A stretch of 64,000 nt of DNA from Verrucomicrobiota bacterium (GTDB lineage: Bacteria; Verrucomicrobiota; Lentisphaeria; JABSQK01; JAJFLO01): assembly GCA_021772635.1 (NCBI GenBank), contig JAJFLP010000101.1, positions 1-64,000 on the forward strand, in the 5' to 3' direction. Below are positions 9,437 through 19,713 of the stretch, one piece after another (the stretch's first letter is position 1; each line of letters starts with the position of its first letter). Position numbers and translations under genes: made by a program. The notes below the pieces were generated by a model. It saw only the letters and a list, made by a program, of their open reading frames with translations. It did no database searches and was not told where the DNA came from.

Positions 9437-9931
9437 TCAGTTATTCGCTGTTTTGCTTTTCCTGTAATCCCACGGCGAAACCGGTGCTTTCATCAATGCC
9501 CAGAGTCCACGTTTATTCGCCCTCGCCTCGGCTTCTGAACGTGCGAATTTCTCGTTAGAAATATCTTCAATTAAATACCATGCGTAACCATCTGACACCA
9601 TTCTCTCGTTAATTGATTTACCATTGAGGAAAACAGTGCCAAGTCTTCGCCCGTGTTTATCGTGTAAGTCGTACTCTACCCTGACTTCCTCAAGCGATTC
9701 ACCATTGGACATATTGAGAAGCAATTCCAGATACCGGCGCGCGCTGTCAAACATGGGCTGTGCCTTATCCGGAGCATCGATTCCTGCAAGCCTAATCCAA
9801 TATTCATCGATCTGATTCTTAACGATAATCGTATCACCGTCAACAACCCTTATCACCGTCCCCGAAATGGTATCAGAATAGACCCCCCGAATTGGGAATA
9901 GGAAAAAGGCGAGTATAAATAAGATTTTCAT
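9437..9931 (-). CDS. Secreted thermonuclease-like (SNase) protein
   Basis: A 164-residue protein with a cleavable signal peptide (hydrophobic residues 3-15, cleavage near GVYS). The remainder is an SNase OB-fold: VIRVVDGDTIIVK carries the calcium-binding Asp pair region, IRLAGIDAPD holds the active-site Arg, and DKHGRRLGTVFL the second catalytic Arg; the GYAWY and ANKRGLW motifs are typical of bacterial SNase-like proteins. The usual Glu after the first Arg appears to be replaced by Asp in APDKAQ, common in the wider family. Likely a periplasmic or extracellular phosphodiesterase acting on DNA or RNA. It is convergent with the membrane-protein gene, 15 bases away. Confidence 0.85.
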   Translation of the reverse strand: MKILFILAFFLFPIRGVYSDTISGTVIRVVDGDTIIVKNQIDEYWIRLAGIDAPDKAQPMFDSARRYLELLLNMSNGESLEEVRVEYDLHDKHGRRLGTVFLNGKSINERMVSDGYAWYLIEDISNEKFARSEAEARANKRGLWALMKAPVSPWDYRKSKTANN

Positions 9932-10205
9932 AGTAACAACTCCGTTTGGATAGACTGCCCGATCTTAGCATTTATCAAATTCAAGAAGCAAACAGTCTTT
10001 TAGGGGTGCGATTGTTAATATAACTATGAATCCCCCCGCCGCAAGCTGTACACACCAGCTTAACAAATCAGCGGGCAACAAGCGCTGTCGCAAAGCAAGA
10101 GCGCATAGGCATGATCCTTTATCGTGTCGGCGTTCCAGGTCTGCCGGACCGTCGAAGTACACATCCGTTAGGTATAGATTGTAAACGCGACAGATCACCA
10201 GTCCT
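9932..10205. other. Intergenic, no supported gene
   Basis: A 77-codon minus-strand frame (9965-10198) has no ribosome site and no recognisable motif, so I do not call it. Otherwise I see nothing definable until the repeat that begins near 10206. Confidence 0.5.
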
Positions 10206-10336
10206 GAAATAAGCTAACATTCCGATTCGCAATCTTACTCTTACTCGTTTTTCGAGGTGAAATTTGAAAAGGGATTACGATTATGATTACGATTACGAAG
10301 TAAATCCAACGAAAAGCTTGCTGGATCCGGGTCCAG
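10206..10336. repeat. Dispersed repeat of the AATAAGCG...TTCGAGGTGAAATTTG family
   Basis: This reads AAATAAGCTAACATTCCGATTCG, then ACTCGTTTTTCGAGGTGAAA and a GATTACGATTATGATTACG tract, ending in a TCCAACGAAAAGCTTGCTGGA hairpin-like stretch. Other copies are at 14661-14712 (fragment), 16859-17021, 40013-40092, 53182-53207 (fragment), 62892-63036 (inverted) and inside 7590-8470. It lies immediately upstream of the hydrolase gene at 10356. Confidence 0.7.
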
Positions 10337-10355
10337 TGTCACTGCAGGGCGTATT

Positions 10356-11129
10356 ATGACTAATGATACTAGACTTTGGTGCATTCACGGCAATCTACAG
10401 TTACCGACTGTTTGGGATCCATTTATCGATAAATTCTACCACGGTCCACGCGACGACGCTGGAGCTCGAAAAACGTTAAGTTTGGACGCCGAGAATCTTT
10501 GGACGAGCAATCGCGAGAATCCCGCGGACTGGGCTGAAGACTTCTGCCTACACGTTCGCGATTCGCACCGGCCAGGATCGCAAATCCTTATGGGATATTC
10601 GTTAGGGGGGCGTCTTGCCCTACACGCGACACTGTGTGACCCCGAATTATGGTGCGGTGTCGTAATTATTAGCGCTGACACTGGACTTACAAGCGCTTCT
10701 GCTCGCCGTTCTCAACTGGAAAAGGACAGGCGGTGGGGGAAACGTTTTCTAAGCGACCCCTGGAATAACGTTCTCAAGGACTGGGATAGTCAATCTGTAT
10801 TCGGAAATGGACGGGATAACCCGAAAAGAGACGAGAACGATTTTTCCCGAAAATCGATAAACCAGGTCTTCCGCCGCTTCTCTAAAGGGAATCAACGCGA
10901 TCTACTGCCGGCATTCGCCGGAGTCATTACCCCACCGATACTCTATGTATCGGGCGCGAACGATGCGCGCTATCGAAAAATCGGGGACGTTTTCGCTAAA
11001 AAAGCGCCTGCGGTATCGCACGTAATTATTGAAAACACAGGGCACCGAGTCCCGTGGGAAAACCCGAAGCAGTTTACCGGCGCAGTCCAGTCGTTTATAG
11101 ACGATCTAAACTGCAGGTCGGATATCTGA
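10356..11129 (+). CDS. Alpha/beta hydrolase, MenH-like
   Basis: A 257-residue alpha/beta hydrolase. LWCIHGN (residues 7-13) forms the oxyanion-hole region, GYSLGGR (80-86) is the nucleophile elbow with Ser82, ANDARY near residue 208 offers the acid, and TGHRVPWE near 228 the catalytic His. GYSLGGR and the closing His motif resemble MenH (SHCHC synthase of menaquinone synthesis), but no other men gene is in the window, so the substrate is unproven. A dispersed repeat ends about 20 bases upstream of the ATG, and I see no strong ribosome site. Confidence 0.72.
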   Translation: MTNDTRLWCIHGNLQLPTVWDPFIDKFYHGPRDDAGARKTLSLDAENLWTSNRENPADWAEDFCLHVRDSHRPGSQILMGYSLGGRLALHATLCDPELWCGVVIISADTGLTSASARRSQLEKDRRWGKRFLSDPWNNVLKDWDSQSVFGNGRDNPKRDENDFSRKSINQVFRRFSKGNQRDLLPAFAGVITPPILYVSGANDARYRKIGDVFAKKAPAVSHVIIENTGHRVPWENPKQFTGAVQSFIDDLNCRSDI

Positions 11130-11185
11130 CTGTGGACTGCATGCAGGCTAATCTTCGAAAATTGGCGATTACTATCGATCGTAAA

Positions 11186-11475
11186 TCAACTGCCGCGGGG
11201 CAAGCCCGCGAGGTATGAAAGACGCTTAGAGCTTTACTACGCCGCCGCCGAATCCTGGCTACTCCAGGATGAGACAGTTATTCGCAGAAGAGCCCACCAG
11301 TGGGTATCCTTTTTGACCCACATTTTACAATACGAAACGGGCTCATCCATAGTTTTATGGTCAAATTCCGGAATATTCCAATCGTCAATCCAGCAATCAT
11401 ATCAATCGACAATCCTTTAAGTCTCCACGGAGCACGTCAACCGTCGGGGAATTAAACCCACTGGTGGGATTAAGC
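11186..11475. repeat. Dispersed repeat split by a second repeat
   Basis: Positions 11186-11245 and about 11445-11475 together match, in inverted orientation, one continuous element at 28256-28368 (GGGGCAAGCCCGCGAGG; AAAGACGCTTAGAGCTTTA; CCCACTGGTGGGATTAA). Between the halves lies other material, including a GCCCACCAGTGGG...TTTGACCCACATTTTACAA block that recurs near 51655 and inverted near 16605. This looks like one repeat inserted into another. Its right end supplies the stop codon of the hybrid kinase gene. Confidence 0.55.
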
Positions 11476-14400
11476 GGAACCTTTAATAATACCCGGAGCG
11501 GTGAGGTACGTCGATAATTTCTCGTACAGCATAGCCGGATCTATCGGCTTCGATAAATAATCGTCCATCCCCGCTGCTAGACACCGCTGCTCATCCTCTT
11601 TCCGCGCATGAGCGGTCATCGCGACGATCGGTACATGTAATCCACTCTCCTGTTCCAATTCCCGTATCAACCCGGTCGCCTGAAAACCGTCCATCTTGGG
11701 TAACTGTATATCCATAAGGACTAAATCTATTTGCTCATCCTTGTAGGCCGTCACCGCCGCCTCCCCATCATCGGCAACAACGACCGAGTACCCCTTTTTC
11801 TCCAACAACGCTACTGCGAGCTTCTGATTAAATGGGGTATCTTCAACGAGCAATATTCTATGAGAAACCTCTGTGTTGAGAGGATCATCGACGACCCCGG
11901 TTGGATCGTAATCTGACGTACCCCAGTTATTCCTATTGGGTAAATCCAGGTCCGGCAGCAAGGTCCGATGGATCGCGCTCAACATCTCTGATTCAACAAC
12001 CGGCTTGGAGACATGAGCGGCTGCGTAAAACCTCTGTCCCAGACTGGACTCCTCACTACTGCTCAGCGATGTAAGTGCAATTATCTCGGTTTTTAATATT
12101 TCGGAGTGTTCTTCACACGCATGCACGAGGTCTTTTAACTGATTTTGAGGTATTTTCGAGTCCACGATAAGAAGACCGAACGGAGAATCTAATTTGGCTT
12201 GGCTGTCAATCGCAGCAAGTGCCTCTCTGCAGTCGTTTACGGAGACCGGTCGCATATTCCATTTCGACAACATCTCCCAGAGAATCACTTGGTAGGTTTG
12301 ATTCTCGTCAACGATCAGGATCGGCATATCACTTATTCTCTTAAGCTGTTCGGTGAGCGCTTTCAGCTCTGAATCGAAGCGCTTCTCGAACTGTGCGGTG
12401 AAGTAGAATGTCGTGCCGACATCGCCTGAATCTACTGATCGGACACTTGGGCTTTCGAGCCAAATATCTCCGTTCATCATGCCAATAATATGTCTGGAAA
12501 TCGCTAACCCAAGCCCGGTTCCCCCGAATTCCCGCGTCAGCGAACTATCTACTTGCACAAATGGCTTGAAAATCTCCTTCTGCCGTTCCTTCGGAATTCC
12601 AATGCCAGTATCGGAAATCGAAAACCTCAGCGTACACTCGGCAGTGGGTTTATTACTCTCCGCATTATTCGCGTCCGCTATCATCTCAACGTTAAGAAAA
12701 ACCTCGCCCTCCCTTGTAAACTTGAGCGCATTATTAATGAGATTTACGATTACTTGGCGGAGTCGATCAGGATCTCCGGTCAATGCATCGGGAACATTCG
12801 CGTTCACCCTGTATGCCAATTCGAGTCCCTTCGCGTGCGCACGCAGAGCAAGCATCTTCATGACCTGCCCGAGACGTTCGCGCATCGAAAATTCATCCCT
12901 GGCCAATTTGAACTCCTGCGCCTCAATCTTTGAGAAATCGAGAATATCGTTAATTAGCGTCAACAGAGAATCGGCGGATACCTTTACGGTTTCCAAATAA
13001 TCGCGTTGTTCTGCACTTAACGCGGTATCCAAAGCCAAGCCGCTCATCCCGATGATCGCATTCATTGGAGTTCGAATCTCATGGCTCATATTCGCAAGAA
13101 ACTGACTTTTAGCGAAATTCGCTGACTCCGCCGTCTCTTTTGCGTCGCGCAACTCTTTCTCTATTTTTATTCTCTCAGCAATTTCACTCTGCAACGAGTC
13201 GTTCACAGAGGCCAGCTCCCCAGTACGCTCCGCTACGCGATCCTCAAGCTCATTCTGTGCCTGCAAAAGCGCTTCCTGACTCCGTCGACTATCCGTTATA
13301 TCGCGTCCTTCCGTAATCAGCAACACGGTTTTTCCATCACTGTCCTTTACCGATTTTATCGACAAATCAATCGTTTGTATGCTGTCATCAGGTCCGCGAA
13401 TCTCGACTTCATAACGTATGAACTCACCGGCTGCTGCCCTCTCAATATTGGAGCGCAGCAGCTGTTCCGTTTCTTCCGGCTCCATCCACCAGTCTAAATC
13501 CCAAAACCCGTCGCCGACGACGTCTTTCCGCTCAACCGCAGCAAAGGCAAGTGCTGTCGCGTTCAGATCGACGATTTTTCCCTCCGGACTTAGTAAGGCG
13601 ATAAACTGAAAAGTCTGATCAAAAATCGCGCGGATTTTACGTTCGCTTTCTCGGAGGTAAAACTCCGTCTTCTCCCGTTTTTTGAGTTCTGTCTGAAGCG
13701 CCTCGGTCCTGACGAAAACTTCACGCTTTAGAGAGCGGTTCCAGAGAATCTGCCCAATTACTAACACGAACGACAACCCCATAACCGCCAGAAGTCCTAC
13801 CCCGACGTCCTTGGCCGTCATGCCAGACGGCCCTTTGAGATATACCCAATCCCGGTAAATTTTCTGGCGTTCCGACTCTGTTATGAGATTGAGCCCCTTC
13901 TGTAATATAGATTGCAGCTCCGGCCAGTCATTCCGGGCGGCAAAAGCTAACTTATAAGTATAGTCGGTTTCCCCAACTACACTTAGATTTGTAATCCCCT
14001 GCTGCTCGATATAATGAGTCGCAGTAGCAAGGTCGCCGACCAATGCATCACTCATATTGAATGATACTTTGCGTAATCCGGTCTGAACGTCGGGGACAAG
14101 ATCCAACTTCAAATGGGGATAATCCTTCTCGATTAGGTCTTGCCATACGTAGCCAGATACAACCGACACAACCATACCTTTAAGCAGGTCGAGTGTCAGA
14201 GTTTCCTTGATCTTGCTGTTCGCAACGATCACCCCCGGTAATACGATATGCGGTTCGGTGAAGGACAGGTATTCCAGGCGCTGCGGCGACTGCATCACAG
14301 CTCCAAAAACGTCAATTTCACGCGCCCGAGCTTTGGCCAGACACTCCGGCCAGTTCTCCAAGCGCACGATTTCGAACTTGATTCCGATTTTACTCTCGAG

Positions 14401-14628
14401 TAACGGTAAATAGTCTGCCGCAATTCCACGGTATTTCCCGTGATCATCGAAAAATTCAATCGGGGAAAAATCCGGATCCGGCGCCAACCGTACGATCGGG
14501 TGCTCGGCCAACCAGACCGCCTCGCGCGGCGTAAATTTAACGCGGCCATCCTCTTCAGCCGATACTATTAACGTGCAAATCACGGCCGTAATGACGGTAA
14601 AAAGGAATCTAATCTGAAGTTTTCGCAT
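11470..14628 (-). CDS. Hybrid sensor histidine kinase with solute-binding sensor domain and two receivers
   Basis: A 1052-residue protein. An N-terminal signal/anchor precedes a periplasmic family-3 solute-binding domain (about residues 35-265, [34 protein letters not shown]), a TM helix (about 272-294), a PAS domain (about 325-445), a coiled coil, HisKA with H-box [15 protein letters not shown], HATPase ([28 protein letters not shown]), a divergent receiver ([13 protein letters not shown]) and a standard receiver ([17 protein letters not shown]). Architecture is that of EvgS/BvgS-type sensors that read small solutes in the periplasm and pass phosphate to a DNA-binding partner; none lies next to it. 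The stop codon lies inside the edge of a dispersed repeat. Confidence 0.92.
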   Translation of the reverse strand: MRKLQIRFLFTVITAVICTLIVSAEEDGRVKFTPREAVWLAEHPIVRLAPDPDFSPIEFFDDHGKYRGIAADYLPLLESKIGIKFEIVRLENWPECLAKARAREIDVFGAVMQSPQRLEYLSFTEPHIVLPGVIVANSKIKETLTLDLLKGMVVSVVSGYVWQDLIEKDYPHLKLDLVPDVQTGLRKVSFNMSDALVGDLATATHYIEQQGITNLSVVGETDYTYKLAFAARNDWPELQSILQKGLNLITESERQKIYRDWVYLKGPSGMTAKDVGVGLLAVMGLSFVLVIGQILWNRSLKREVFVRTEALQTELKKREKTEFYLRESERKIRAIFDQTFQFIALLSPEGKIVDLNATALAFAAVERKDVVGDGFWDLDWWMEPEETEQLLRSNIERAAAGEFIRYEVEIRGPDDSIQTIDLSIKSVKDSDGKTVLLITEGRDITDSRRSQEALLQAQNELEDRVAERTGELASVNDSLQSEIAERIKIEKELRDAKETAESANFAKSQFLANMSHEIRTPMNAIIGMSGLALDTALSAEQRDYLETVKVSADSLLTLINDILDFSKIEAQEFKLARDEFSMRERLGQVMKMLALRAHAKGLELAYRVNANVPDALTGDPDRLRQVIVNLINNALKFTREGEVFLNVEMIADANNAESNKPTAECTLRFSISDTGIGIPKERQKEIFKPFVQVDSSLTREFGGTGLGLAISRHIIGMMNGDIWLESPSVRSVDSGDVGTTFYFTAQFEKRFDSELKALTEQLKRISDMPILIVDENQTYQVILWEMLSKWNMRPVSVNDCREALAAIDSQAKLDSPFGLLIVDSKIPQNQLKDLVHACEEHSEILKTEIIALTSLSSSEESSLGQRFYAAAHVSKPVVESEMLSAIHRTLLPDLDLPNRNNWGTSDYDPTGVVDDPLNTEVSHRILLVEDTPFNQKLAVALLEKKGYSVVVADDGEAAVTAYKDEQIDLVLMDIQLPKMDGFQATGLIRELEQESGLHVPIVAMTAHARKEDEQRCLAAGMDDYLSKPIDPAMLYEKLSTYLTAPGIIKGSA

Positions 14629-14660
14629 AATTAAGTGCCACCACCGGAGTGAACGGTTTA

Positions 14661-14712
14661 CTAGCGTTAAAATAAGCGAACATTCCGATTCACAATCTTA
14701 CTCGTACACACG
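14661..14712. repeat. Fragment of the AATAAGCG dispersed repeat
   Basis: CTAGCGTTAAAATAAGCGAA, followed by a CATTCCGATTC stretch, is identical or nearly so to the outer end of the copies at 16859 and 62892-63036. Only the end of the unit is present; it lies between the hybrid kinase and ybiT. Confidence 0.6.
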
Positions 14713-14721
14713 AGTGCAATA

Positions 14722-16323
14722 TCATTTCACGCTATTCTTAGGCTTCCATGATTCGTATTCATCGAGAGAACCAGCGTAGTCAATGACAGTGCCATCTCCA
14801 ATCTCAATAACGCGAGTTGCCAGACTGTTAATGAACTCGCGATCGTGACTGACAAAAAGCACCGTCTCGTCAATCAAAGAAAGCGCGTAATTCAATGCCT
14901 CTATCGACTCCAGGTCCAGGTGGTTTGTCGGCTCATCCAGTACGAGCAGATTTCCCCGCTCCAATGTCATCATCCCAATTATCAACCGGGCGCGTTCGCC
15001 GCCGCTTAATACATTTATGGGTTTCATCGCGTCATCACCGCGAAACAGCATCTTCCCCATCACCGCCCGCAATTCGGTCTCAGACAAGCCCTCTGGCGGA
15101 GCGAATCGAGACAGCCACTCCATCGCTGTTTCATCCGTAGTGAGAAGTTCATTCGAATCCTGCGGGAAGTAACTGAATTTAACGGTTTCCCCGTGAATTA
15201 CCTGGCCCGAATCTGGCGTCATCTTCCCAATCAAGATTTTTAGAAGTGTTGTTTTGCCGACGCCGTTCGTACCAATAATCGCAACCTTCTCATTGTTCCC
15301 AATCGTACATGAAAACTCAGAAAAAAGAGAACTATCGTAGCTCTTCCCGATACCGCTGCACTCAATAATCTTATCGCCCAATCGCACCTCAGGATTAAAT
15401 CGTATAAATGGAGATACCCGGGAACTAGGCCTAATTTCGTTTAACTGGATTTTATCCAATTCTTTCTGACGTGACGTGGCCTGACGGGCTTTACTGGCAT
15501 TGGCACTGAAACGGTTAATGAACCCTTTCAGTTCTGTCATGCGCTTTTCCATCTTAGTGTTTTCTTTTCGCTTACGCTCAAGGGCAATCGCGTTAGCGGT
15601 CATGAAATCATCATAATTCCCCGTAAAATGACGTATTTCCCGATAATCCAAATCCGCGATATGCGTACACGATTGATTTAAGAAGTGACGATCATGAGAA
15701 ATAACGACGACGGTACCCTCATGACGTTGAAGGAGCCCTACGAGCCAATCGCGACTTGCCATATCAAGATGGTTTGTCGGCTCGTCCATTAAGAGGACAT
15801 CGGGATTACCGAATAATACCTGAGCTAACAATACACGAAGCTTAAAACCACCTGTTAATGTGTCAAGATTCTCGGAATGTAACTTCTCCGGGATACCGAG
15901 CCCAACAAGTAGCTTCGCGGCATCAGATTCCATCGTATACCCGCCCTGCTGCGCGAAGAGATCCTCGACATCCCCTACCCTGACACTTTCAGCTTCGGTC
16001 AATTCGGCACGAGAATAGAGGTCTTCGCGTTCTACATGGAGCTTCCAAAGGCTCGAATTGCCCATGTACACGATGTCTATAATCGAGTCACCGTCGTACT
16101 GGTAGTGATCCTGTTTCAGGTAGCCCATCGTCCGGTCACGTTCGATTGCGACGTCTCCCGTGGTCGCGGATAATTGCCCAGTCAATATTCTCATGAATGT
16201 CGATTTACCAGAACCGTTGGCGCCGATTAGCCCGTAACGACAACCTGCCTTAAACTTAATATCCACGTTTTCAAATAGAATATCCTTGCCAAAACGCATC
16301 GCGATATTTGTCGCAGCGATCAT
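14722..16323 (-). CDS. ybiT: ABC-F family ATPase YbiT
   Basis: A 533-residue soluble protein with two ABC ATPase domains in tandem and no membrane segments. Walker A motifs GANGSGKST (about residue 34) and GTNGVGKTT (about 350), signatures LTGGFKLR and LSGGERAR, Walker B LLMDEPTNHLD and LVLDEPTNHLD are all present. The inter-domain linker contains RFSANASKARQATSRQKEL, typical of the YbiT branch of ABC-F proteins, which bind the ribosomal E site and modulate translation. Length agrees with E. coli YbiT (about 530). An AAGGGAG ribosome site precedes the ATG. It is read in the same direction as the hybrid kinase, with about 90 bases between them. Confidence 0.9.
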   Translation of the reverse strand: MIAATNIAMRFGKDILFENVDIKFKAGCRYGLIGANGSGKSTFMRILTGQLSATTGDVAIERDRTMGYLKQDHYQYDGDSIIDIVYMGNSSLWKLHVEREDLYSRAELTEAESVRVGDVEDLFAQQGGYTMESDAAKLLVGLGIPEKLHSENLDTLTGGFKLRVLLAQVLFGNPDVLLMDEPTNHLDMASRDWLVGLLQRHEGTVVVISHDRHFLNQSCTHIADLDYREIRHFTGNYDDFMTANAIALERKRKENTKMEKRMTELKGFINRFSANASKARQATSRQKELDKIQLNEIRPSSRVSPFIRFNPEVRLGDKIIECSGIGKSYDSSLFSEFSCTIGNNEKVAIIGTNGVGKTTLLKILIGKMTPDSGQVIHGETVKFSYFPQDSNELLTTDETAMEWLSRFAPPEGLSETELRAVMGKMLFRGDDAMKPINVLSGGERARLIIGMMTLERGNLLVLDEPTNHLDLESIEALNYALSLIDETVLFVSHDREFINSLATRVIEIGDGTVIDYAGSLDEYESWKPKNSVK

Positions 16324-16366
16324 ATATTACTCCCTTAAAACTTTATCCGGTTCAGAGGCTGTTTAT

Positions 16367-16457
16367 AATGTAGGAGGCTGCTCCCGCAGGCGATCCTATT
16401 TTTTTCGGTATCGGTCCAAAATAATCGTTATCGCCTGCGGGAGCAGCCTCCTACATT
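16367..16457. repeat. 91-bp palindromic mobile element, copy 1
   Basis: Perfect 28-bp inverted repeats (16367-16394 and 16430-16457), containing GGAGGCTGCTCCCGCAGGCG, enclose a 35-base centre. A second copy in the opposite orientation is at 51808-51898, with the same length and a nearly identical centre. Conserved size and full-length identity indicate a REP/MITE-type unit rather than a chance hairpin. Confidence 0.85.
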
Positions 16458-16858
16458 CACATGACCCAAGTTCCGTTATGTAAAATCAGACTCAGCGGAG
16501 CGCGTCGGTCGACGCTCCCTCTGAAACTTGGCGGAAATCTTCGATTTTGTGGGCCCGTTTCGTATTGCACGTCCCGTCGTAGTTACCCGAACGAAGACGG
16601 ATAATATGTGGGTTAAAAAGGAAACCCACTGGTGGACGCCTGAAGAAATTGGGGATTTTAGATTTCTGAGCGTACAACCGAAGATCAGTATCAGATGCCC
16701 CTCTGGTCAGAAATCTCGCGTCAGGGAGCCCTTGATGATTCTCGGGGCGATACATTAGTCGGACATCTACTCCTGTCAAGTTGGCTTAGTGCCCGGTATA
16801 CCGAACGTCTTGATCCCGCATCCGGGACGAAATATCGTTTCCACCGCGGCGGATTTCG
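16458..16858. other. Intergenic stretch with repeat debris
   Basis: No supported gene. Positions about 16605-16650 (GTGGGTTAAAAAGGAAACCC, then CACTGGTGG) are the inverse of the block at 11283-11330 and 51655-51710. GATCCCGCATCCGGGACGAA at 16811 is one of several CCCGCATGCGGG-like palindromes in the window. Confidence 0.5.
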
Positions 16859-17130
16859 CTAGCCTTAAAATAAGCGAAAATCCCGATTCGTACTCCTAAT
16901 CTTTCTCGTAATCGTAATCTTTCTGGTTTTTCGAGGTGAGATTTGGAAAGGGATTACGATTATGATTACGAGTACGATTACGAAGAAAATCCGAACGAAA
17001 GTTCGCTGGATTTGGGACTAGACACCTTTAAAGGGCGAAACCGACACAAAACGAACGTCGCGTGCGCGATAGCGACTCCGATCGGTCGTCCCACTGGCTC
17101 ATCCTTGATGGGATGGTTGTAATCTTAGGT
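16859..17130. repeat. Composite dispersed repeat ahead of the TonB module
   Basis: 16859-17021 is a near-complete copy of the AATAAGCG...GAGGTGA(A/G)ATTTGG...GATTACGATTATGATTACG family. 17055-17130 is a fragment of the GACTCCGATCGGTCGTCCCA family, and the following text to about 17235 (GTAACGAATTCAAAGTTGG; GAGATCGTGGGCAGTATA) matches 8467-8570. The rest of the gap to 17458 shows nothing further I can name. Confidence 0.65.
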
Positions 17131-17458
17131 AACGAATTCAAAGTTGGCAAAAAACTGTACTGCTTGTTTATCGATCCCGATTCAGGATGTTCGAGACTCC
17201 CGCTTATGCCGAGAGCGAGATCGTGGGCAGTATATCAGCAAAAGTTCCTGATAACATTCAGATTCTCATGACGTTCTCGCCACCTGGCCCCCCGGGGTTT
17301 AAAACAGAACTACAGCTGTAACATTATTAAAATAAGAACCTTATGCATAAAATTACTTGAGTTGCACAAATCATGCTATGCGGCGCGAACAGATTCGAAA
17401 CCGGAGCCGTGCGAATACGGAGTCCCGGTCAAAAACAGAACGACAGAAGGAGTTAAAA

Positions 17459-17539
17459 ATGAACGCTTCGAAATATACAGGGAAATTTCCACGTCAGGGC
17501 GCAACTTTTCTCGCATCCACTTCCGCGGAGGAGCTATGA
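17459..17539 (+). CDS. 26-residue leader peptide overlapping the TonB receptor start
   Basis: A short frame with its own ribosome site (AAGGAG, 7 bases before the ATG) encodes MNASKYTGKF followed by PRQGATFLASTSAEEL. Its TGA overlaps the ATG of the TonB-dependent receptor (ATGA), and the receptor's own ribosome site GGAGGAG lies inside the leader's last codons. Ribosomes finishing the leader could re-start on the receptor, so this looks like a translationally coupled leader. The composition (no run of one amino acid) does not suggest a classical amino-acid attenuator. The expression of such a peptide is an inference from position and signals only. Confidence 0.5.
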   Translation: MNASKYTGKFPRQGATFLASTSAEEL

Positions 17540-19458
17540 AAATATCGAATAAAAATCACCGCAGACGATGCGCGGTCTTACAGATGATACTGGTCTTTGC
17601 CGGAATGAGCGCGAATCTGAGCGCCGCGGAGCTGGATATTGATATCACGGGGACCTCGCTCGACGAATTGATGGGCATGACCGTAACTTCGGTATCAAAA
17701 AAAGAACAATCCGTGCAGCGAACGGCAGCAGCGATCTTTGTGTTGACGAACGAGGATATCCGGCGATCGGGCGCAACCAGTATACCCGAGGCATTGCGTT
17801 TGGTTCCCGGCGTACAAGTCTCAAAACTTCAATCTGGCCAATGGGCTGTGAGCATCCGCGGGTTCCAGTCCCGTGCCGCCAACAAACTGCTTGTCATGAT
17901 GGACGGACGTCCGGTCTACGACCCGCTATTCGCGGGGGTATTCTGGGAGGCGCAGGATGTCGTACTTGAAGACATCGACCGCATCGAAGTCGTCCGCGGA
18001 CCCGGCGGCGCGATTTGGGGCGCCAACGCAGTTAACGGTATTATCAACATCATCACCAAAGATACCCGAAAAACGACCGGTGTACTGGCCGTTGTCGGCA
18101 CTGGGACGGAGGAAGCGGGATTCGCCGCGTATCGTCAAGGGATGCTATTGGACGACAACAAAAGTGTCAGCGTCTATGGCAAATTTTTCGATCGCGACGA
18201 GGGCTATCGAACAGGGGGGGCGCACGACGATTGGCGAAGCCGTCGCGCCGGCATCCGTTTCGACAACCAGGTCAGTTCGCAGGACCATCTGACGCTGTGG
18301 GGAAATGTCTATCACGTAGTGCTCGGCGACAATCTCCAGGACTCGTCTCTCTCATTTACCGATCTTGAGCATACGGGAATGAACGTTCAATGGCGTTGGG
18401 ACCGGGTGGTACATGAGAGCAATCGCATGGTATTGCAGGGATACTACGATCACACCGAATTTGATGCTGCTGTTCTGGGTGAGCTTCGCGACACCGCCGG
18501 CATCGACATTCAGCAGAATTATCAGTTACGCCCCGGTCACGAGGTTATCTGGGGCGTCGGTTATCGATTCACGACCGACGACATCAGGAACAGCGCCGGT
18601 CTGGCATTTGATCCCGAGAAGCGTAGCGACGACCTGTATAGTTTGTTTGTTCAAGATGACCTTGAGCTCATTGACGATTTGCTGAAATTGACATTGGGTT
18701 CGAAATTTGAACACAACGATTACACCGGCATTGAGGTGCAGCCGAACATCCGGCTCGCCTGGACCCCGAGGCCATCGGTGACGTGGTGGACGTCCGTGTC
18801 AAGGGCGGTTCGTACGCCGTCTCGGCTCGAGCACGACTTTGTTGTCCCCGGCACGCTGGTAAGAGGGACCGATGACATGGATTCCGAGGAGTTGGTCGCG
18901 TATGAAATCGGCTACCGGGTCCGGCCGCTTGAATCAGTGATTCTGGATATTACCACATTCGTCAATATCTACGACAAACTCGCCACTTTCGAGTCTACCG
19001 AGTTCCACAACAAATTATCGGGCAAGGTGTACGGCGCAGAGGCCATGGCGAAATGGCAGGCCAGGCGTGATTGGCGTTTTGCGCTGTCCTATACGGTGAC
19101 GCAATTCGATCTTGAGGCCGAGAGCGGCAGCGGCGCCGGCCAGGACGCCATACGCAGGGCCGGTGCCGTGAATACCGAAGACGGCACGCCGCATCATCAG
19201 GTTTCGTTGCGCTCTTCCGTCGACCTGAGTGCGCGTCTGGAACTGGACTGCGGACTGCGTTACACGGATAATATCCCTGCGCTCAATGTCCCCGCGTATC
19301 TTGTTGCCGACATCCGTCTCGGATGGCGGGTGCGCGACGGACTCGAGATTTCACTGGTCGCCCAGAATTTACTGGACAACCATCACCCGGAACAGACATC
19401 GACCACCGCCACGGAAGTGCAGGACAGTATCTACGGAAAAGTAACCTGGAGATTTTGA
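17536..19458 (+). CDS. TonB-dependent outer-membrane receptor
   Basis: From the ATG at 17536 this is a 640-residue protein; an upstream in-frame extension exists but the GGAGGAG ribosome site favours this start. A signal peptide (basic n-region NHRRRC, hydrophobic core, cleavage near LSAAE) is followed by the plug domain (DELMGMTVTSVSKKEQ; SIPEALRLVPGVQV; IDRIEVVRGPGGAIWGANAV; GIINIITK) and a beta-barrel ending in the outer-membrane signature TWRF. Transports a substrate across the outer membrane using TonB energy; the ligand is unknown. The following YfiR-like and kinase genes suggest that it feeds a signalling pathway rather than simple uptake. Base use looks more GC-rich than the flanks. 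Confidence 0.9.
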   Translation: MKISNKNHRRRCAVLQMILVFAGMSANLSAAELDIDITGTSLDELMGMTVTSVSKKEQSVQRTAAAIFVLTNEDIRRSGATSIPEALRLVPGVQVSKLQSGQWAVSIRGFQSRAANKLLVMMDGRPVYDPLFAGVFWEAQDVVLEDIDRIEVVRGPGGAIWGANAVNGIINIITKDTRKTTGVLAVVGTGTEEAGFAAYRQGMLLDDNKSVSVYGKFFDRDEGYRTGGAHDDWRSRRAGIRFDNQVSSQDHLTLWGNVYHVVLGDNLQDSSLSFTDLEHTGMNVQWRWDRVVHESNRMVLQGYYDHTEFDAAVLGELRDTAGIDIQQNYQLRPGHEVIWGVGYRFTTDDIRNSAGLAFDPEKRSDDLYSLFVQDDLELIDDLLKLTLGSKFEHNDYTGIEVQPNIRLAWTPRPSVTWWTSVSRAVRTPSRLEHDFVVPGTLVRGTDDMDSEELVAYEIGYRVRPLESVILDITTFVNIYDKLATFESTEFHNKLSGKVYGAEAMAKWQARRDWRFALSYTVTQFDLEAESGSGAGQDAIRRAGAVNTEDGTPHHQVSLRSSVDLSARLELDCGLRYTDNIPALNVPAYLVADIRLGWRVRDGLEISLVAQNLLDNHHPEQTSTTATEVQDSIYGKVTWRF

Positions 19459-19544
19459 TGCGGCTAATGTGTTCTCGCCCCGTTTCGAAAAGGCTTTAAC
19501 TGTGTGGCATGAGCGTCGCGCTCATGTGTGCAACCAGCTTTCGG

Positions 19545-19601
19545 TCCGTATGGTCGGAGTCCGCTCGTGCGGTCCGCATAAGCGGACTCCGACCATACGG
19601 A
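19545..19601. repeat. Long perfect hairpin after the TonB receptor gene
   Basis: A perfect 21-bp inverted repeat (19545-19565 and 19581-19601) with a 15-base loop, containing GGTCGGAGTCCGCT. There is no T-run after it, so it is not a textbook intrinsic terminator; it may be a REP-like element or still act as a 3' stabiliser or attenuator between the receptor and the yfiR-like gene. Confidence 0.7.
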
Positions 19602-19713
19602 GAGACGACTTTAACGGGATTGTGTAAGAGACTTCGAACGATTTTTCACCCGCATGCGGGATGAATGATGTTAGGCATAATTAGTGTTACCAAAAAAATA
19701 AGGATCGAGACGA

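Noticed and set aside
9965-10198. 77-codon minus-strand frame
   Set aside because: No ribosome site or motif; next to a dispersed repeat.
14600-14640. TGGCAC...TATGC as sigma-54 promoter for the hybrid kinase
   Set aside because: The GG to GC spacing is one base too long and the element would overlap the start codon.
16528-16758. 76-codon plus-strand frame and its antisense partner
   Set aside because: Both fall in repeat debris and show no protein-like motif.
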